Shown piece after piece: positions 20,921 through 34,400 of a DNA stretch of 55,000 bases; the first letter of the stretch is position 1, and each line of letters begins with the position of its first letter. The position numbers and the translations under genes were made by a program. The notes under the pieces are model-generated. The model was not told the DNA's origin and did not search any database. It saw only the letters and a program-made list of their open reading frames with translations. Source of the stretch: Symbiodinium natans (lineage: Eukaryota; Sar; Dinophyceae; Suessiales; Symbiodiniaceae); NCBI GenBank assembly GCA_905221605.1, contig CAJNDS010002670.1, forward strand, positions 1 to 55,000, given 5' to 3'.

Positions 20921-22402
20921 CTCTCGGTGACCCGGTAGGCGGGGAAAGGGAGGATGTGGGCTTAGGGTTCAGGGTTTGCGTTAGGGTCTAGGGTTTAGGG
21001 TTTAGGATTTAGGACTTAGTGCTTGCTATTGCCCGGAGGGTCGAAGGGGTCGCGCCATGCTGAAAATCTCAGACCTTACCCGACTACGGCTTAGGGCTTT
21101 TTGCGGCGGGCGTGTACTGAGTTCAATGCATAAGGTAGCATTGTCCGAAATTCTGGCTTGGAACACTCTGCTCAATCCTAAATCTTGCTGGCGCCGGAGA
21201 GGCTCCGAAGAACTTATGAGTGATGATGAACCAAGTTTAGAGGTCCGGGTTCACGGTTCAAGGCTTAGGGCTCAGGGTTTAGGGTTTGAGGTGTAGGGCA
21301 TAGAGTCCACACTAATTCGGCTCCATGGAACCAGGATGTGGCGCAGACGCCTTTTTGAACACCGGGGACGCCTTCCGCGTGGAATTCCGTCCCGATGGGC
21401 AAACTTGGGCTTATGAGGGTTTAGGGTTTAGGGTTTAGGGTTTAGGGTTTAGGGTTTAGGGAGAGCTTTATGAGGGGTTAAAAGCTGAGGGTTTGAGAGG
21501 TTAGGGTTTGGGAAAGCAAACTACGTGCTGGAACTACCCCCGGCCCGATACCTCGGGCGAAGGGGGGGGGGAACGCCTGTGGCAAAAGCGCACGGCCAAG
21601 CACGGGACTTCCGGGCGGCGCGAGGTGACTGGGCTTAGGGTTTAGGGTTTAGGGTTTAGGGTTTAGGGTTTAGGGTTTAGGGTTTAGGGTTTAGGGTTTA
21701 GGGTTTAGGGTTTTGGGTTTTGGGTTTTGGGTTTTGGGTTTTGGGTTTTGGGTTTTGGGTTTCGGGTTTAGCGGGGGGGGGGGGGGGGGGGGGGGTTGGG
21801 GATTGCTTGGGGTGGTTTTGAGGCTCTGTCTCGTTTCTTTCTTTTGATGTTTTTTGCTTGGGGGGGGGGGGGGAAGGCAACACCGGCTACGCACTTTAAC
21901 TTGGCTGGTGGGCCATTTGTCTGTTGGTGTCCCCGTAGGTCTCGGGTTCTCAAGGATGACGGCCACAGGGTTGAGGGTTTAGGGTTTAGGGTTTAGGGTT
22001 TAGGGTTTAGGGTTTAGGGTTTAGGGTTGATTCTGGAGGATGCTTGGGTACTTTGCCGGCCTGGAATGCCCCCGCATTTCGCATGGCCACCACCAAAAAT
22101 GGGTGCATGAGAGTTCGGGCGGATGTTCGGCAGGGATCCCTCATCTCTTCCTTCTTTGTAAGCTTTTGGCAGGTTCGGGGTAAACTTCGGGCTTTGGGCA
22201 TACAGGGGGTGGGGTATTACGGTAAGGGCTGGGGTTCAGGGTTTGAGAGAGGATTCACGTGGCGCACGGCCTAGTCCGGAGGGATCCCGCCCACGTCCCG
22301 CGCTAGTTGACTGCTACTTGAATCGAAGACCATCAGCCCCACACATCATCCCTAAACCCTAAACCCTAAACCCTAGAACTACGAGAGTTGAAACGCTGGA
22401 GC
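20921..22402. other. intergenic stretch downstream of the abfD gene
   Basis: Contains TTTAGGG and TTTTGGG arrays and two GC-rich islands open on both strands: 21330-21415 (plus ADAFLNTGDAFRVEFRPDG, or minus PIGTEFHAEGVPGVQKG) and 21525-21630. They may be further exons, but the strand cannot be decided. A plus-strand stretch at 22090-22160 (VRADVRQGSLISSFF) faintly resembles a LINE reverse-transcriptase motif. Confidence 0.4.
21640..21768. repeat. TTTAGGG array passing into a TTTTGGG block
   Basis: About ten TTTAGGG units change to eight consecutive TTTTGGG units, then a G homopolymer at 21773. The homogeneous variant block indicates local expansion of one mutant unit. Confidence 0.9.
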
Positions 22403-22436
22403 TCACTCGACGATGCCGGCCAGATGCTTCGCCAAC
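22403..22436 (-). CDS. abfD: abfD exon 27 (C-terminus and stop)
   Basis: Acceptor CGCTCAG, then G completing AG|G (Arg), LAKHLAGIVE and TGA. Matches the family's C-terminal LAK-x-x-AGI ending. Confidence 0.85.
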
Positions 22437-25400
22437 CTGAGCGCTTGTGAGCTTGTGAGGGCTCTCAAGGCTTTCAAAGCAAGTAGGCCTGTGGGCTTTA
22501 TGGGATTAGGGTTTAGGGTTTAGGGTTCGGGTTTAGAATATAGGTTTTAGGGTTTCAGGTTTAGGATATAGGTTTTAGGGTTTCGGGTTTAGGGTTTAGG
22601 GTTTAAGGTCTAGGGTCTAGGGTTAAGGGTTTAGGTCCTTTTTTGGAAGGGGATGGGTGAGCCCTACATGTAAGGGTGCCGAAAACTGCCCGAAGGGGCT
22701 CTTGGCGCAGGATTCCTTAAACTCCTCGAAAAGGCCCCGAAACCCTGAACCTAAACACCCTAAACCCTAAACCCCAAACCCTAAACCCTAAACCCTTCTT
22801 CTCATTCGGCCCCTGAGAGCAAGTGCTAAAGACCTAAGAACACCGGGGGCATGGCCTGGACCTGAAACCCTGTAAAGCCCATAAACCCTATAAACCCTAC
22901 AAACCCTGTAAATCCTATAAACCCTAAAATCCCTTAAAACCATATAAACCCAAGAAGCCCTACAAAACCTATAAATCCTAAACCCAAGAAACCCCATAAA
23001 CCCCCAAACCCTCAACCCACCCTCTGCTTCAACCTTCTGCTTCGGCCTCTTCTTGTTCTCGAGGTCGAAGAGGCGCTGGATAAGGACCTTGGGAAGATGC
23101 AGGGCTTAGGGTTCAGGGTTTCCGGGTTAGGGTGCAGGGTTTTCGGGGTTTAGATTTTAGGGTATAGAGGTGGTCTCAGGGTCTTAGGGTCCTAGGGTCC
23201 TAAGGTCTTCGGGTTTAGGGTACAAGGTTTGGGCTTGAGAATTTCGGGTTTCGGGGCTACGAGGGCTTTCAAGGGTGCCAGGATTCTCGGGTCAAACGAC
23301 AGCCTTTAGGAACAACGGCGAAATAGATGAGGGGGGGTTGCCTTCGGGGTTGCTTTCAACATTCCAACCTCTACACCCTGAAGAATGGGGGGTGGGGTGG
23401 GTGGGGGTTGGACTTCAAAATGCTCCCGCACAGGCCAGGATGCCGATACCCCCGAATTGTGATGAAGGGCATAAGCCCTGCAGTGCGGCTTGAAGAAGGC
23501 TGCTTAAAGTATCAGGTTGGAGCCTTCTCACTACCCTGCAAACCCCCTAAACCGAACCCTAAACTCCCCAAACCCAAAATTCCCTCAAACCCCAAACCCC
23601 TAAACCCAAAACTCCCTCAACCCCAAACGGCCCTAAACTCCCTAAGAGCCTCGACTCCCACAGCTCCCCCCCCCAAGAGCCGCTGTGGCCGCTGCCCGCT
23701 GTGCTTGGGGCGAGCCGGCACCGTGGAGGCTTTCACCTGGGGTTTAGGGTTTAGGGTTTAGGGTCTACCAGGTCCAGGGTCTAGGGTTTAGAGTTTAGGG
23801 TCTAGGGTTTCACCAACGGGGGCTCACCTGCAGGGACACTTTCTCTGGCTTTTCGTGCAGCTGAGGTGCAGACACTGCTTGTTGCTCAGGGCTTAGGGGT
23901 GGAGAATAGTGTGGCCTGCGTGCTATTTTCCTATGACGCTACTGATCCCTGGCCTGGTGTGATGGTGAATGCCACTTATCTCAAAAAATCTTACTTTGCG
24001 ACGGTTTGCAGGGTCTGCGTTTCGTCGTTACTACTTGGCTGTTGTTCCTTTGGATTTCTTTTTTGGGGGGCAGGGGGGGAGGGGGAGGGTTAATGGCGTC
24101 GTTTTCTAGCGAGCTCTGTTGCGCTGCAGCGACAGGTACAGGTCCTTGTACATATCTTTGATATGTTTCGGAAGCTGACCATACATACTATGGTCGAAAG
24201 GCTTCCGACCCCAGCATTGTCGTGCTCCATTGGCACGGCTTGCGAACCAGCCGTTGCAGACCGGGGAAACCTCGCTCAAACTCCAAAGGCCAGCGCATCA
24301 AGGTCCACATCGTCATTGAAAATGTCACGACTCGGAGCCTGCACTGTTTCTGCAGATGCAATCCAGCAGCCACCGTGACATACCAACTGCAGCACTTCGT
24401 CTCCACCACTGAACAAAGTGGAATGACTCCAGCTCGTACAGCGGAACTTGCCAGAAAGCCGCTAAGGCAGGGAATGCATTCCCATTGCAGCCAGCCAGCC
24501 GCAGAAGCACGACGTGTGTCAAGCTGTGCAAAATGCACAGGAGAAAATCCATGTCCACCAGAGTCATGACCACAAGTCCTTTACATAAAGGCACTGGACT
24601 TCAATATTGAAAGGGTGTTACAAAGCTTTCGAGAGTTCTGTTGGCTTTAGGCTTCAGGGTTGAGGGTTTAGGGTTTAGGGTCTGGGATACAGCATCAAGG
24701 CTCAAGACTCCGGCTTGAACAAAAAAGCGCTCCAAAACCTTGCGTGCTCCGACACCTGATCCACAAAAACCCTGTAAATACCGACACCGGCCATCCCTGC
24801 AGGTGAACCCGCTGGGAGGGTTTAGGGCTGCTGCAGGGGGCCCTTTTTGGGGGTTGAGGGGGCTTAGGGTTTGAGAGGCTTAGGGGTTGAGAGGTTTAGG
24901 GTTGGAGAGGTGTGGGGGGGGGGGGGGGGGGGGTTGAGAGGTTTAGGGGTTGAGAGGTCTATAGGGGTTTAGGGGCTTCGGGGGTCCTTTTAAGGGTTGA
25001 GAGGCTTGGGGTGTAGCATGAATGGGCTGAACGCAGTTGCGTGAAGACATGCACAACCCCAACGCAACTGAAGCTTCTGCAGACCGGAACTTCCCCCCTC
25101 GCTGAAGTTCCTGAAGTGGTCTCGCTCAACACCCCAATAGGGTTTAGGGTTTAGGGTTTAGGGTTTAGGGTTTTAGGGTTTAGGGTTTCGGGTTTAGGGT
25201 TTAGGGTTTCGGGTTTGGGGGGTTTCGGGTTCAAGGGTTACCTCGCTTGTTTCGGGCTGAGGGCTCAAGGCGGCTAGAGATCCCAGGGCACAGGGAGAGA
25301 TTTGAATGCCATGCAAGACGGCCCACCCCAGCCTACGAAACCCACCGCGAGACCAAACATGCTCACTGCACATGGTTCCAACCCCGTTGCTCAAGACCAT

Positions 25401-28400
25401 CACCGCCACGGACCACCGCCACGAACGACCACCATGGGACCACCGCCACGGAACCACCACGAACGACCACCACCACAGGACCGCCACCGCGGGACCACCA
25501 CTACGGGACCACCACCACCGCGGGACCAATATTACGGGACCACCACCACGGGACCACCACCACACGACCAACCAGGGACCATGAACACCTAGCCTCAACC
25601 TGAACCCTAAAAACCCTAAACACCCGATAAACCCTAACCCTAAACCCAAACCCAAAACACAACACTTCAAACAAAAACAACAAACAAAAATGCCGCAAAG
25701 TAGCTCAGGTAGCCCACGGCATTCCTGACGGATGGTGTTGGATGAAGCAGGAGGGCGGCTCAGGGTAACAAATCCTACAACCTCAAGACCGTGGATCCTC
25801 AAGGACCATGTTTCGGGGGCTTTTTGGGGGGGGGGGGGGGGGGGGGGCTTTAGGGGATTTGGGGGGTCTTCGGGGGTTTTTCGGCGTTTTGGGGGGGTTT
25901 AGGGTGTTTGGAGCTCATTTCTTTTTCTTTTTTTCGGGAGAGGGGCTCCCATGGTTCAGGGATTGAGGGTAAAACCCGAAACCCTGAACTTGAAACCAAG
26001 CTGACACACGACTTGTCCAGTTTCTAGGGGGAACCAGCGGTTGGGAGGGTTTAAAGCGTTTGTTAAGGTTTAGGGCTGAAGCTTTCATACTCGTCTACCA
26101 AGAGGTCCTACGCCCTCAGGCTGCATCAGCTCTTCAAGCTTCAGGGCTCGGAATTGTCGGGTGCGGGTTCAGGGTTCAGGGGACTGGGCGTGACGGAGGC
26201 GCTTGCGTTTAGGGTGTAGGGTGTAGGGTGTAGGGTGTAGGGTGTAGGGTGTAGGGTTTAGGGTTTAGGGTTTAGGGTTTAGGGTTTAGGGTTTAGGGTT
26301 TAGGGTTTAGGGTTTAGGGTTTAGGGTTTAGGGTTTAGGGTTTAGGGTTTAGGGTTTAGGGTTTAGGGTTTAGGGTTTAGGGTTTAGGGTTTAGGGTTTA
26401 GGGTTTAGGGTTTAGGGTTTAGGGTTTAGGGTTTAGGGTTTAGGGTTTAGGAATTAGGGTTTAGGGTTTAGGGTTTAGGGTTTAGGGTTGTCATCTGTCC
26501 TGCCCATGGTCATGTTCTCGATGAGTCGGAGGATGCGGCGGCGATTCTCCACAGTGACGCCCTTCTTGCCCTGGGGCGATGCGGGGGGCAACTGTCACGA
26601 CAAGGCCGAGGATCTGCAAAACCTTCCGAGTCCCCTAAACCCTATACCCTAAACCCTAAACCCTAAACCCTTAAAACAACTCAACCCCAGCTCTCAACCA
26701 GCAACCACATACCCAACCCGGACCACAGTTGGGGGTTCAGGGGTTTAGGTTCTGAAGACTCAAGGCTGGCAAGCGTCTGTCAAGGAATGGCCACCACAAG
26801 AGGGTGAGATATCAAAAAGAGGGCTCCCTTCGCCAGTTCCTAAACTGGGATGGCCCTTAAAACCCTCTGCAAAAAATGTTCCTGAATATGATCCTCCTAA
26901 ACCCAACGGGGGAAAAAATAAATGTCCCAAGGCCCTACCTAGTAAACAAGAACCGAGCCCTGAGCCCACAAACCGCCCTTCCACCAGCCTTCAGGTACTT
27001 CTCCAGCAAGGGCCCCGCCACATCGTTGCCTCTTTGGGAGGTTTGGGGTTTAAGGTTGAGGGTCCCCAACGGAGTCCAGAAAAACCCAAGCATCCAAAGG
27101 TTCGGTGAGCCCGTTTCTTGAAGGGTCCGGTGCGCGCATGAAGCGAATGGGACCAACAAGGGGTGCCACTGCTCTTCCTCGGACCCGAACCCCCCCCTGC
27201 CTTCGCCAAACCGCCAAACAAAAACCGAACCAGGACGCCGCCAGGGTTGGAGGGGCCGTCGTGGGACCAAAGGCACAGGGCAGGCTAGGGGCGGCGGCAT
27301 GCCCCTTGATGAAAAAACACCAGCTTCCCTGCCCGTCCGCCAACATACAAAAAAATGCTCGACACTGCATACCCCTTCAGATTCCAGGGTTTTGGCGCCC
27401 GCGTCTTCAAGCTGCTGTCCGAGCAGCGGAACTCCTTGTCGGCGGGCAGGGTGACGATGAGGCCGCCAGCCAAGTCCTGCCAGCATCCAAAAAGGACCTC
27501 TAAGCTCTGGGCCTCAACTCCTTCGACCCTAGAACCCTAAACCCTAAACCCGAAACCTCCCAAACCCTGCCTTGGCTGTACATTTCAGCAAACATAACTT
27601 AATCACAGAAGGCCTTTTCAACCCGCTGCTTCCAAAGGCCCCCCCGCCCCTTCAAATATAAACAGAAGGACACTGAACTTGCGCGCTGAATTACTTGACC
27701 CTGCGGGTGTAGGGTTTGAGGGGTTGGGCGTCCTGCGCCAAGCGTGAGATCTCATACGGCAGCTTCGTCACGTTGTGCTTGCCTCACGCGGGGCTTGGGT
27801 GGGGCGCAGCTCCCCCCACCCCAGGATGGGCTTTTGGGCCCTAGAATCCCAATACTCAACCCCATCGAGGGCCCATTCAAGGGGTTATAGGGTATAATCG
27901 CCCATGGTGGCTAGATATGCTTTGAAGTGAAGCAAGCTTTGCACGGCTTCAGAAAGACGGCTTACCCGGCCGAGGCCGAGCCAAGGCGGCGAGCCAAGCC
28001 AAGCCACACCTTTGCAAGAGGACGAGGCCGAGCCACGCCTTTGCAAAAAACCCTGGGCCTTCCTAAACCCACAACCCGAAAACCTCAACCCTATGCTACC
28101 CAAACCCAAATTCCCAGGCGACCTGGAAACCCTATGAAACCACCTGGCCTGAAAGGAATCCTTCACGGCCCTTAAATTCCTGCAGAGTTTGGGGTTCGGG
28201 GCTTAGGGCGTTTTAGGGTTTCAGAGTTGGAGGTTTTAGTTCCCCGCCCGCGCCCGAAGTATCAGGAGCCAAGTGGCAGATGTTCGCCATCCTAGGGTGG
28301 GCTTCGTGTGGTGGGGAGCTGGTGCAGGTTGGGGAATCAGAGGTTGGTGCTGGAGGTTTAGGGTTCGGGGTTTAGGGTTGAAGGCTTCGATTTGTAGGGC

Positions 28401-31400
28401 TGACGGCCCAGGATTCAAGGGGTTTTTGGAGGCTGTTGGGGACGGTTTTGGGGTTCGAGGGGGTGAGAAACGGACCTTGCAGGCGCTTAAAAGCCTTCAA
28501 CTCCTGAACGACACACCGTAGATGAACCCGTTAGCCCGAACCCAGAGCATACCCAGAACAGAGCAGGGTTTAGGGTTTAGGGTTTAGGGTGTAGCACGGG
28601 TCAGCTGTACGCAATTGTGTGTAGACATGCCCACCCCAAAGGCCACCCAAACACTACTTGCAGCGAAACAAACCAGAGCCAGCCGAATTAAAGCCAGCCC
28701 ACATTCAAACACTTCTGCACTCAATGTTGTACTTCGGTCCAGCATCCAATATGTGTCTTGATGTCAATTTGCTATAAAGATGCCTTGCTGCATGGTAACA
28801 TTTAAGAAGCTGCCTTGGAAATAGAACCTCCTGTTGCTAGAAAGGAGCCTTATGGAAGTCATGCCTGAAGCTTGCAGGAGAAAATTCAGGTTTTGCGCAG
28901 GGGACATCTTCGGCCGGAGGGCCTTCTCATTGTTTCTGTTCCCTATGTTGGAGTGTCAAGGCTGCATGGCGAAAGACTTGCTGCTAGGAAGATGCCTTGT
29001 GAAAGGTATGTCTAAAAGCTTGCGAGAGAAAATTCAGGTTTTGCGCTGGGGGACGTCTTCGGCCGGAGGGCCTTCTCATTGTTTCTATTCTCTATGCCGG
29101 TGTGTGTCTAGAAGTTTGCGAGAGAAAAATTCAGGTTTTGCGCTGGGGGACGTCTTCGGCCGGAAGGCTATGCCGGAATGTCAAGGCTGCTTGGCGAAAG
29201 ACCTGTTGCTAGAAGGGTGCCTTGTGAAAGTCACGTCAAGAAACTTGTAGCAAAAAAACAGGTTTTGCGCTGGGGGACGTCTTCGGCCGGATGGCCTTCT
29301 CATTGTTTCTATTCTCTATGCCGGCGTGTCTCTAGAAATTTGCGATAGAAAAATTCAGGTTTTGCGCTGGGGGACGTCTTCGGCCGGAGAGCCTCTCATT
29401 GTTTGTATTCTTTAGAAATTTGCAGGAGAAAATCAGGTTTTGCGCAGGGGGACGTCTTCGGCCGGAGGGCCTTCTCATCGTTTCTAATCCTATGCCGGTG
29501 TGTGTGTCTAGAAGTTTGCGATAGAAAAATTCAGGTCTTGCGCTGGGGGACGTCTTCGGCCGGAGGGCCTTCTCATTGTTTCTATTCTCTATGCCGGGGT
29601 GCGTCTAGAAGAAAAATTCAGGTTTTGCGCAGGGGCCTCCCAGAACCTGGCTCCAAAACTTCGGAGAGCCTTGAGGGCTTTCAACCTCCCAGAACCCTTC
29701 CAGGGCCTCCTAAAAGCCTTTCAGGGGCCGGCCGCTGTCGGGAGGCCCTCCAGAGGGTCCAAGGAGGCCTCCCAGGGGGCCTCCTTGGGGCCTCCTAGAG
29801 GCCTCCCAAAGGCCTCCCAGGGGCCTCCCAGGGGCCTCCCAGGGGCCTCCCAGGGGCCTCCCAGGGCCTCCCAGAGCCCTGAAGCCGAAAAACCCGATTT
29901 TTCAGCAGTGGCCCAGGCTGAGCCCGAAAAAGGGCCTCTGGTCCAGCAACGAAGGCCGCAGTGGGCGCCGCCCCCAGAGGGGCCCCGGAGGCCTCCAGGG
30001 GCGCCCCAGGCCAGGTTAGAAAAACACCTGCCGCGAGCAAAGGCTCGGTTTTAGGGTAATAGAATATACTAGGGACTGTGCTTGGCGACCAAGCTTGGCG
30101 ACCCCTGCAGGGGTGTGCCTGCAGGCCCGATCAGCCGAGATCGGGCCTGCGTGGTCTCGCTGAGCGCTCGACGGCGCCCACTCACCTCTAGAGTGAGAGG
30201 GGTGGTGGGCGGGTTTAGGGTTTAGGGTTTAGGGTTTAGGGTTTAGGGTTTAGGGTTTAGGGTTCAGGGTTCAGGGTTCAGGGTTCAGGGTTCAGGGTTC
30301 AGGGCTTAGGGCTTAGGGCTTAGGGCTTAGGGCTTAGGGCTTAGGGCTTAGGGCTTAGGGCTTAGGGTCGAGGAGGTCGCAGGCAACGATTGGGGGGCAA
30401 GGGGGGCAGGTCGCGGCGCGTTTGGTTTGGATTAGGGACAAGTTTTTTCCAGCCTTTTTTTTGAGGGGAGGGGGAGTGAAAACCAGAGATCTCGCACACC
30501 CCAAACCCCTAAAACCTAAACCCTAGCCCTAAACCGTAAACCCTAAACCCCAGGTACACCCCAGCAGGATTTTGGGAGGCTCAGAAACTTCACGGATCAG
30601 GGGCATGACGTCTGGGAGGAAGTTGCCCGAGGGCGTGGCCTCGACAGCTTGGGGGTTTTCGGGATTCGGCGGGTTTAGGGTGCAGGGATTTAGGGTTTTA
30701 GGGCTTCGGGATTTAGGGTTTAGGGGTTTCGGGTTTAGCGTTTAGGGCTAGGGTTTAGGGTGGGGATTTGCGGGTTTAGGGGTAGAGGGATTTAGGGTTG
30801 GGGTTTCGGGGTTTAGGGTTGAGGGTTTGGGGTTTTCGGGATTGTCTCGAACCCTAAACCTAAACCCTAAGCCCTAAGCCCTAAACCCTAAACCCGAAAC
30901 CCTGAACCCTAAACCCTAAACCCCAAACCCTAGCCCTAAACCCTAAACCACGAGCTATCAAACCTCGCGCGAACTCGCAGGCGCCTTGCCGCCGTAGGAG
31001 GAGGCCATGGCTGTGCCAGCAATGTTCCTTGCGCCAAAGTTTAGGGTTTAGGGTTTAGGGTTCAGGGTGTAGGGTGTAGGGTGCAGGGTTCAGGGTTTAG
31101 GGTTTAGGGTTAGGGTTTAGGGGTTTTGGGCTTAGGGCTTAGGGCTTAGGGCTTAGGGCTTAGGGCTTAGGGCTTAGGGCGTGGGGTTTAGGATTTAGGA
31201 TTTAGGATTTAGGATTTAGGTTTCAGGATAAGTTCCGGGGTGCTGTTGGGATTGGGTCTTCGGGTCCCGCGACTCGAGTTTGAAGGGAGCCTTCGGCCCA
31301 ATTGAGGCGGGGAGCTCGTTCAGGTAGGCGATCTCCACCAGCTTGTCCTGGCATGCAAGCTGCGAAGAAGCTTCCATGATGGTCTTCTATAGTACATCCC

Positions 31401-34400
31401 TTATGGTTTTAGGGTACCGAAAGAAGGGGGGGGGGGACCCGAGTTTTCAGATTACCCCCCCCCCCTTGCTTTGTGCCCGTACGTACCGTTTGTCAAAGCC
31501 TTACATAGAGTAACCGACCAGGGATATCCAGGCTTGAACAAGTTGAGGGCCTCCTAGCACTACATGCAAAAAGGCCCCCCAACAAAATGCGACTCCTATG
31601 CAATAAATTCCACGTCCCCAAGCCTGGTAACCGTCCCAAAAGCCCAACCCAACACTCAAGAGGCTGCTCTCCACCGGGCGGAGCCTTAATGTGGGAGGCC
31701 TTTGCCACACCGTTGTAGTCCGCCACCTCAGCGTTCGCAGCCCAGGATGGTGGGAGGGTTTTGCCGGGGGGAGCAGGGGTTTAGGAAGTAACAAAGGCTT
31801 AACCCTAAACCCTGCCTTCAAAATACGGTTCACAGCGAGTTGGGGCTTAGAGCTTGTAGGGTTAGAAGCTTCTCGGGCTCATGCGATTGGAGAAGTTCAG
31901 GGTTCGCCCTCAGCCCTATGCCCCGACACCGAAACGTACACCCCAATCAACCCTCTACCCAAAACCTTAAAACCCTCAAAGCCTTTGAACTCACACCCTT
32001 AAACCTTCAAACCCCCAAACCCTCAAACCCTCAACCCCTCAACCCCCTCAACCCTCTCAAACCACTCAACCCCTTGAACCCTGAAACCCCTACACCCCTA
32101 AACCCCTAAAACCCCGAGCCCGTGAACCCTCGAACCTCGAAACCCCTAAAAACCTACAAGCCCTTGAACCCTCAAAGGCCTAAACCCCTAAACCCCTACC
32201 ACCCTCAAACCCTAAAACGCTAAAACCCCTTGAACCCTCAAACCCCTATATCCCTAAAACCAAAAACCACGTGAACCCTCAAACCCCTAAACCCCTAAAC
32301 CCCTAAACCCCTAAACCCTGAACCCCTAAACCCCTAAACCCCTAAACCCCCAAAACCCCTAAAACCCCGAGAACCCTAAACGACTAAATCCCGAAAACTA
32401 AACCCCTAAACCCCTGGAACCCCTAAAAACCCTAAACCCCTAGAACCCCTGAAGCCCTAAACTAAACCCCAGGAGACTTGCGCGCACAGGCGCCGTGGCC
32501 GCGGCACCCAGCATGACGTCACCCAGGCCGGCCTTGCAGACGTAGGAGCCTCAGGGGGTTTTCGGGCTTCAGGGCTTTGCGTTTTTTTTCTCGGGTCTAG
32601 GGTTCAGGGTTTAAGGTCTAGGGTTTAGGGTTTAGGGTCTGGGGTCTAGGGTTTAGGGTTTAGGGTTTAGGGTCACTGGAGAGGTGGGCCTCGGGCGCCA
32701 GAGTCTTGAATTGCCGACTATTTTGGGAGGAAAGCCTGGTACTTCCTAGGAGAAGCAGCACCTACAAGGTTTGCAGGGTTTGGGGACTGTGTGCCTCTAA
32801 GCCCCTAGTCGTAGCCCCTGAGCCCTAAAGCCCTAAACCCCTAAAGCCCTAAAGCCCTAAACCCCTAAACCCCTGAACCCCTAAACCCCTAAACCCCTCA
32901 ACCCCTCAACCCCTCAACCCCTCAACCCCTAAACCCTAAACCCTAAACCCTAAACCCTAAACCCTAGGGCCCCCGGCGGCGGTGGTAGGCGGTGAAGCGC
33001 TCCACCAGTCTCTGGGTGAAGTCCACCTCTCCACAAAAAAAAGGCTGCCGATCCAAGAGTGGGAGGACTTGGGGTTTAGGGTCTAAGGTTTAGGGTTTGG
33101 GGTTTGGGGTTTGGGGTTTGGGGTTTAGGGTTTAGGGTTTAGGGTTTAGGGTTTAGGGTTTAGGGTTTAGGGTTTAGGGTTTAGGGTCTAAGGTTTAGGG
33201 TTTAGGGTTTAGGGTTTAGGGTGTAGGGTTTAGGGTTTAGGGTGTAGGGTTTAGGGTTGACGGGGACTTGGAGTCGATCCTTTTCTTAGGGGCTTGGGGT
33301 TGGGATGCAAGGTTTGGGGGAAGGGAGGGTTTAGGGTTTAGGGTTTAGAGTTTAGTTTTTGGGTTTTAGGTTTAGGGTTTAGGGTTGGATATTTTGGGTT
33401 CTTTAAGGCATTCAGAGAACCCAGAGGACAAGTACTTGGCATGTTTGGGCCGAAATCCTCTGGGCTGGGACAAGCGCCTCGCCGTCCATGAAGACGTACC
33501 TGAGGCCGCAAGAACAACCCCGAACACTACGCACCCAAAGCCCCCAAAGCCCCCAGACATCCCCCATGCCCCATACATCCCCCAGACCCTAACCCGAAAC
33601 TCTAAAGCCCCAAGTTCCTCCTCGGGTGCAGGCATCTCTCAGGTTGAGAGCTTCAGGGGTTTAGGGCTTTCAGAGCAACCTTATGGATTCAGGGTTTCAT
33701 AGGCTTCGGGTTTTTGGCTCTGGGGCTTCTTCGCGTTAGACACGAAAGGTGAGGCCCTGACTCGGGGGGGACGTAGACGTCCTCGAAGATCGTCATGGTC
33801 TCCTCCCGCCACGTTGAATTTCAAAGGGAGGCTCCCGTCACCAAAAGCCCTGAACGCTCAACCCTGAACCCTAAACCTAAACCTTTTCAAAGGTGTTTGC
33901 GTCTAAGGATCGGTCCTTATAGTCCCACAGAATCCCTAAACCCTGGACCAGTCTGCTTCGGGTTTAAGATATGATTTAGGGGATGCCGTGCTTGTGCGTT
34001 GAAAGTTCAAGCTACTCAGGGTTTCGGGCTTCGGGTTTAGGGTTTAGGGTTTGGGGTTTCCTTCCTCAAGATTGAAGCCCCACCTGTCATCTCCAATCAA
34101 GAACTAGAGTTTGCTTCCCTAAACTCGAACCCTAAGGTTTAGATTTGGGGTTGAGGTTTAGGAAACCTTGGGCCAGAGAGAGCACAAGGCGAGGGCGTTG
34201 AGGGTTTAGAGTTTAGGGTTAGGGTTTGGGTTTAGGATTTGGGCCATAGGCCTTAGGGTTTAGGGTTTTGAGTTTGGGAAGATGCTTGAAGCCCGCCACG
34301 CCTGGCCGCCGAACTTGGCGTTGCCCTGGTCAATGTCACCTGGGCCCCTACACCCCCTCCAGAACCTCCGAATAAAACAAACACAAGAAAGAAAGAAGCA

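Larger units (their letters stand above)
23861..26503. other. abfD intron with degenerate coding-like segment and minisatellite
   Basis: Intron 23. At 24,110-24,600 there is unique sequence with interleaved minus-strand readings (RDIFNDDVDLDALAFGV, then LPKHIKDMYKDLYLSL before a stop) that look like a frameshifted retro-copy of an unknown gene. Further right: G homopolymers (24907, 25829), the CCACGGGAC minisatellite and the 26206-26488 array. Confidence 0.45.

Noticed and set aside
22090-22165. LINE reverse-transcriptase fragment (VRADVRQGSLISSFF)
   Set aside because: Only one weak motif, and no further RT blocks nearby on the plus strand.
25194-25802. 202-codon minus-strand ORF
   Set aside because: Runs through the CCACGGGAC minisatellite; several frames on both strands are equally open.
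26935-27486. 183-codon minus-strand ORF as one continuous gene
   Set aside because: Family comparison shows two separate abfD exons (27403-27476 and 26989-27031) with an intron between; the open frame across it is accidental.
28834-30054. Three plus-strand ORFs of 130-150 codons
   Set aside because: They are read through tandem repeats and the GGGCCTCCCA minisatellite, within an abfD intron on the other strand.
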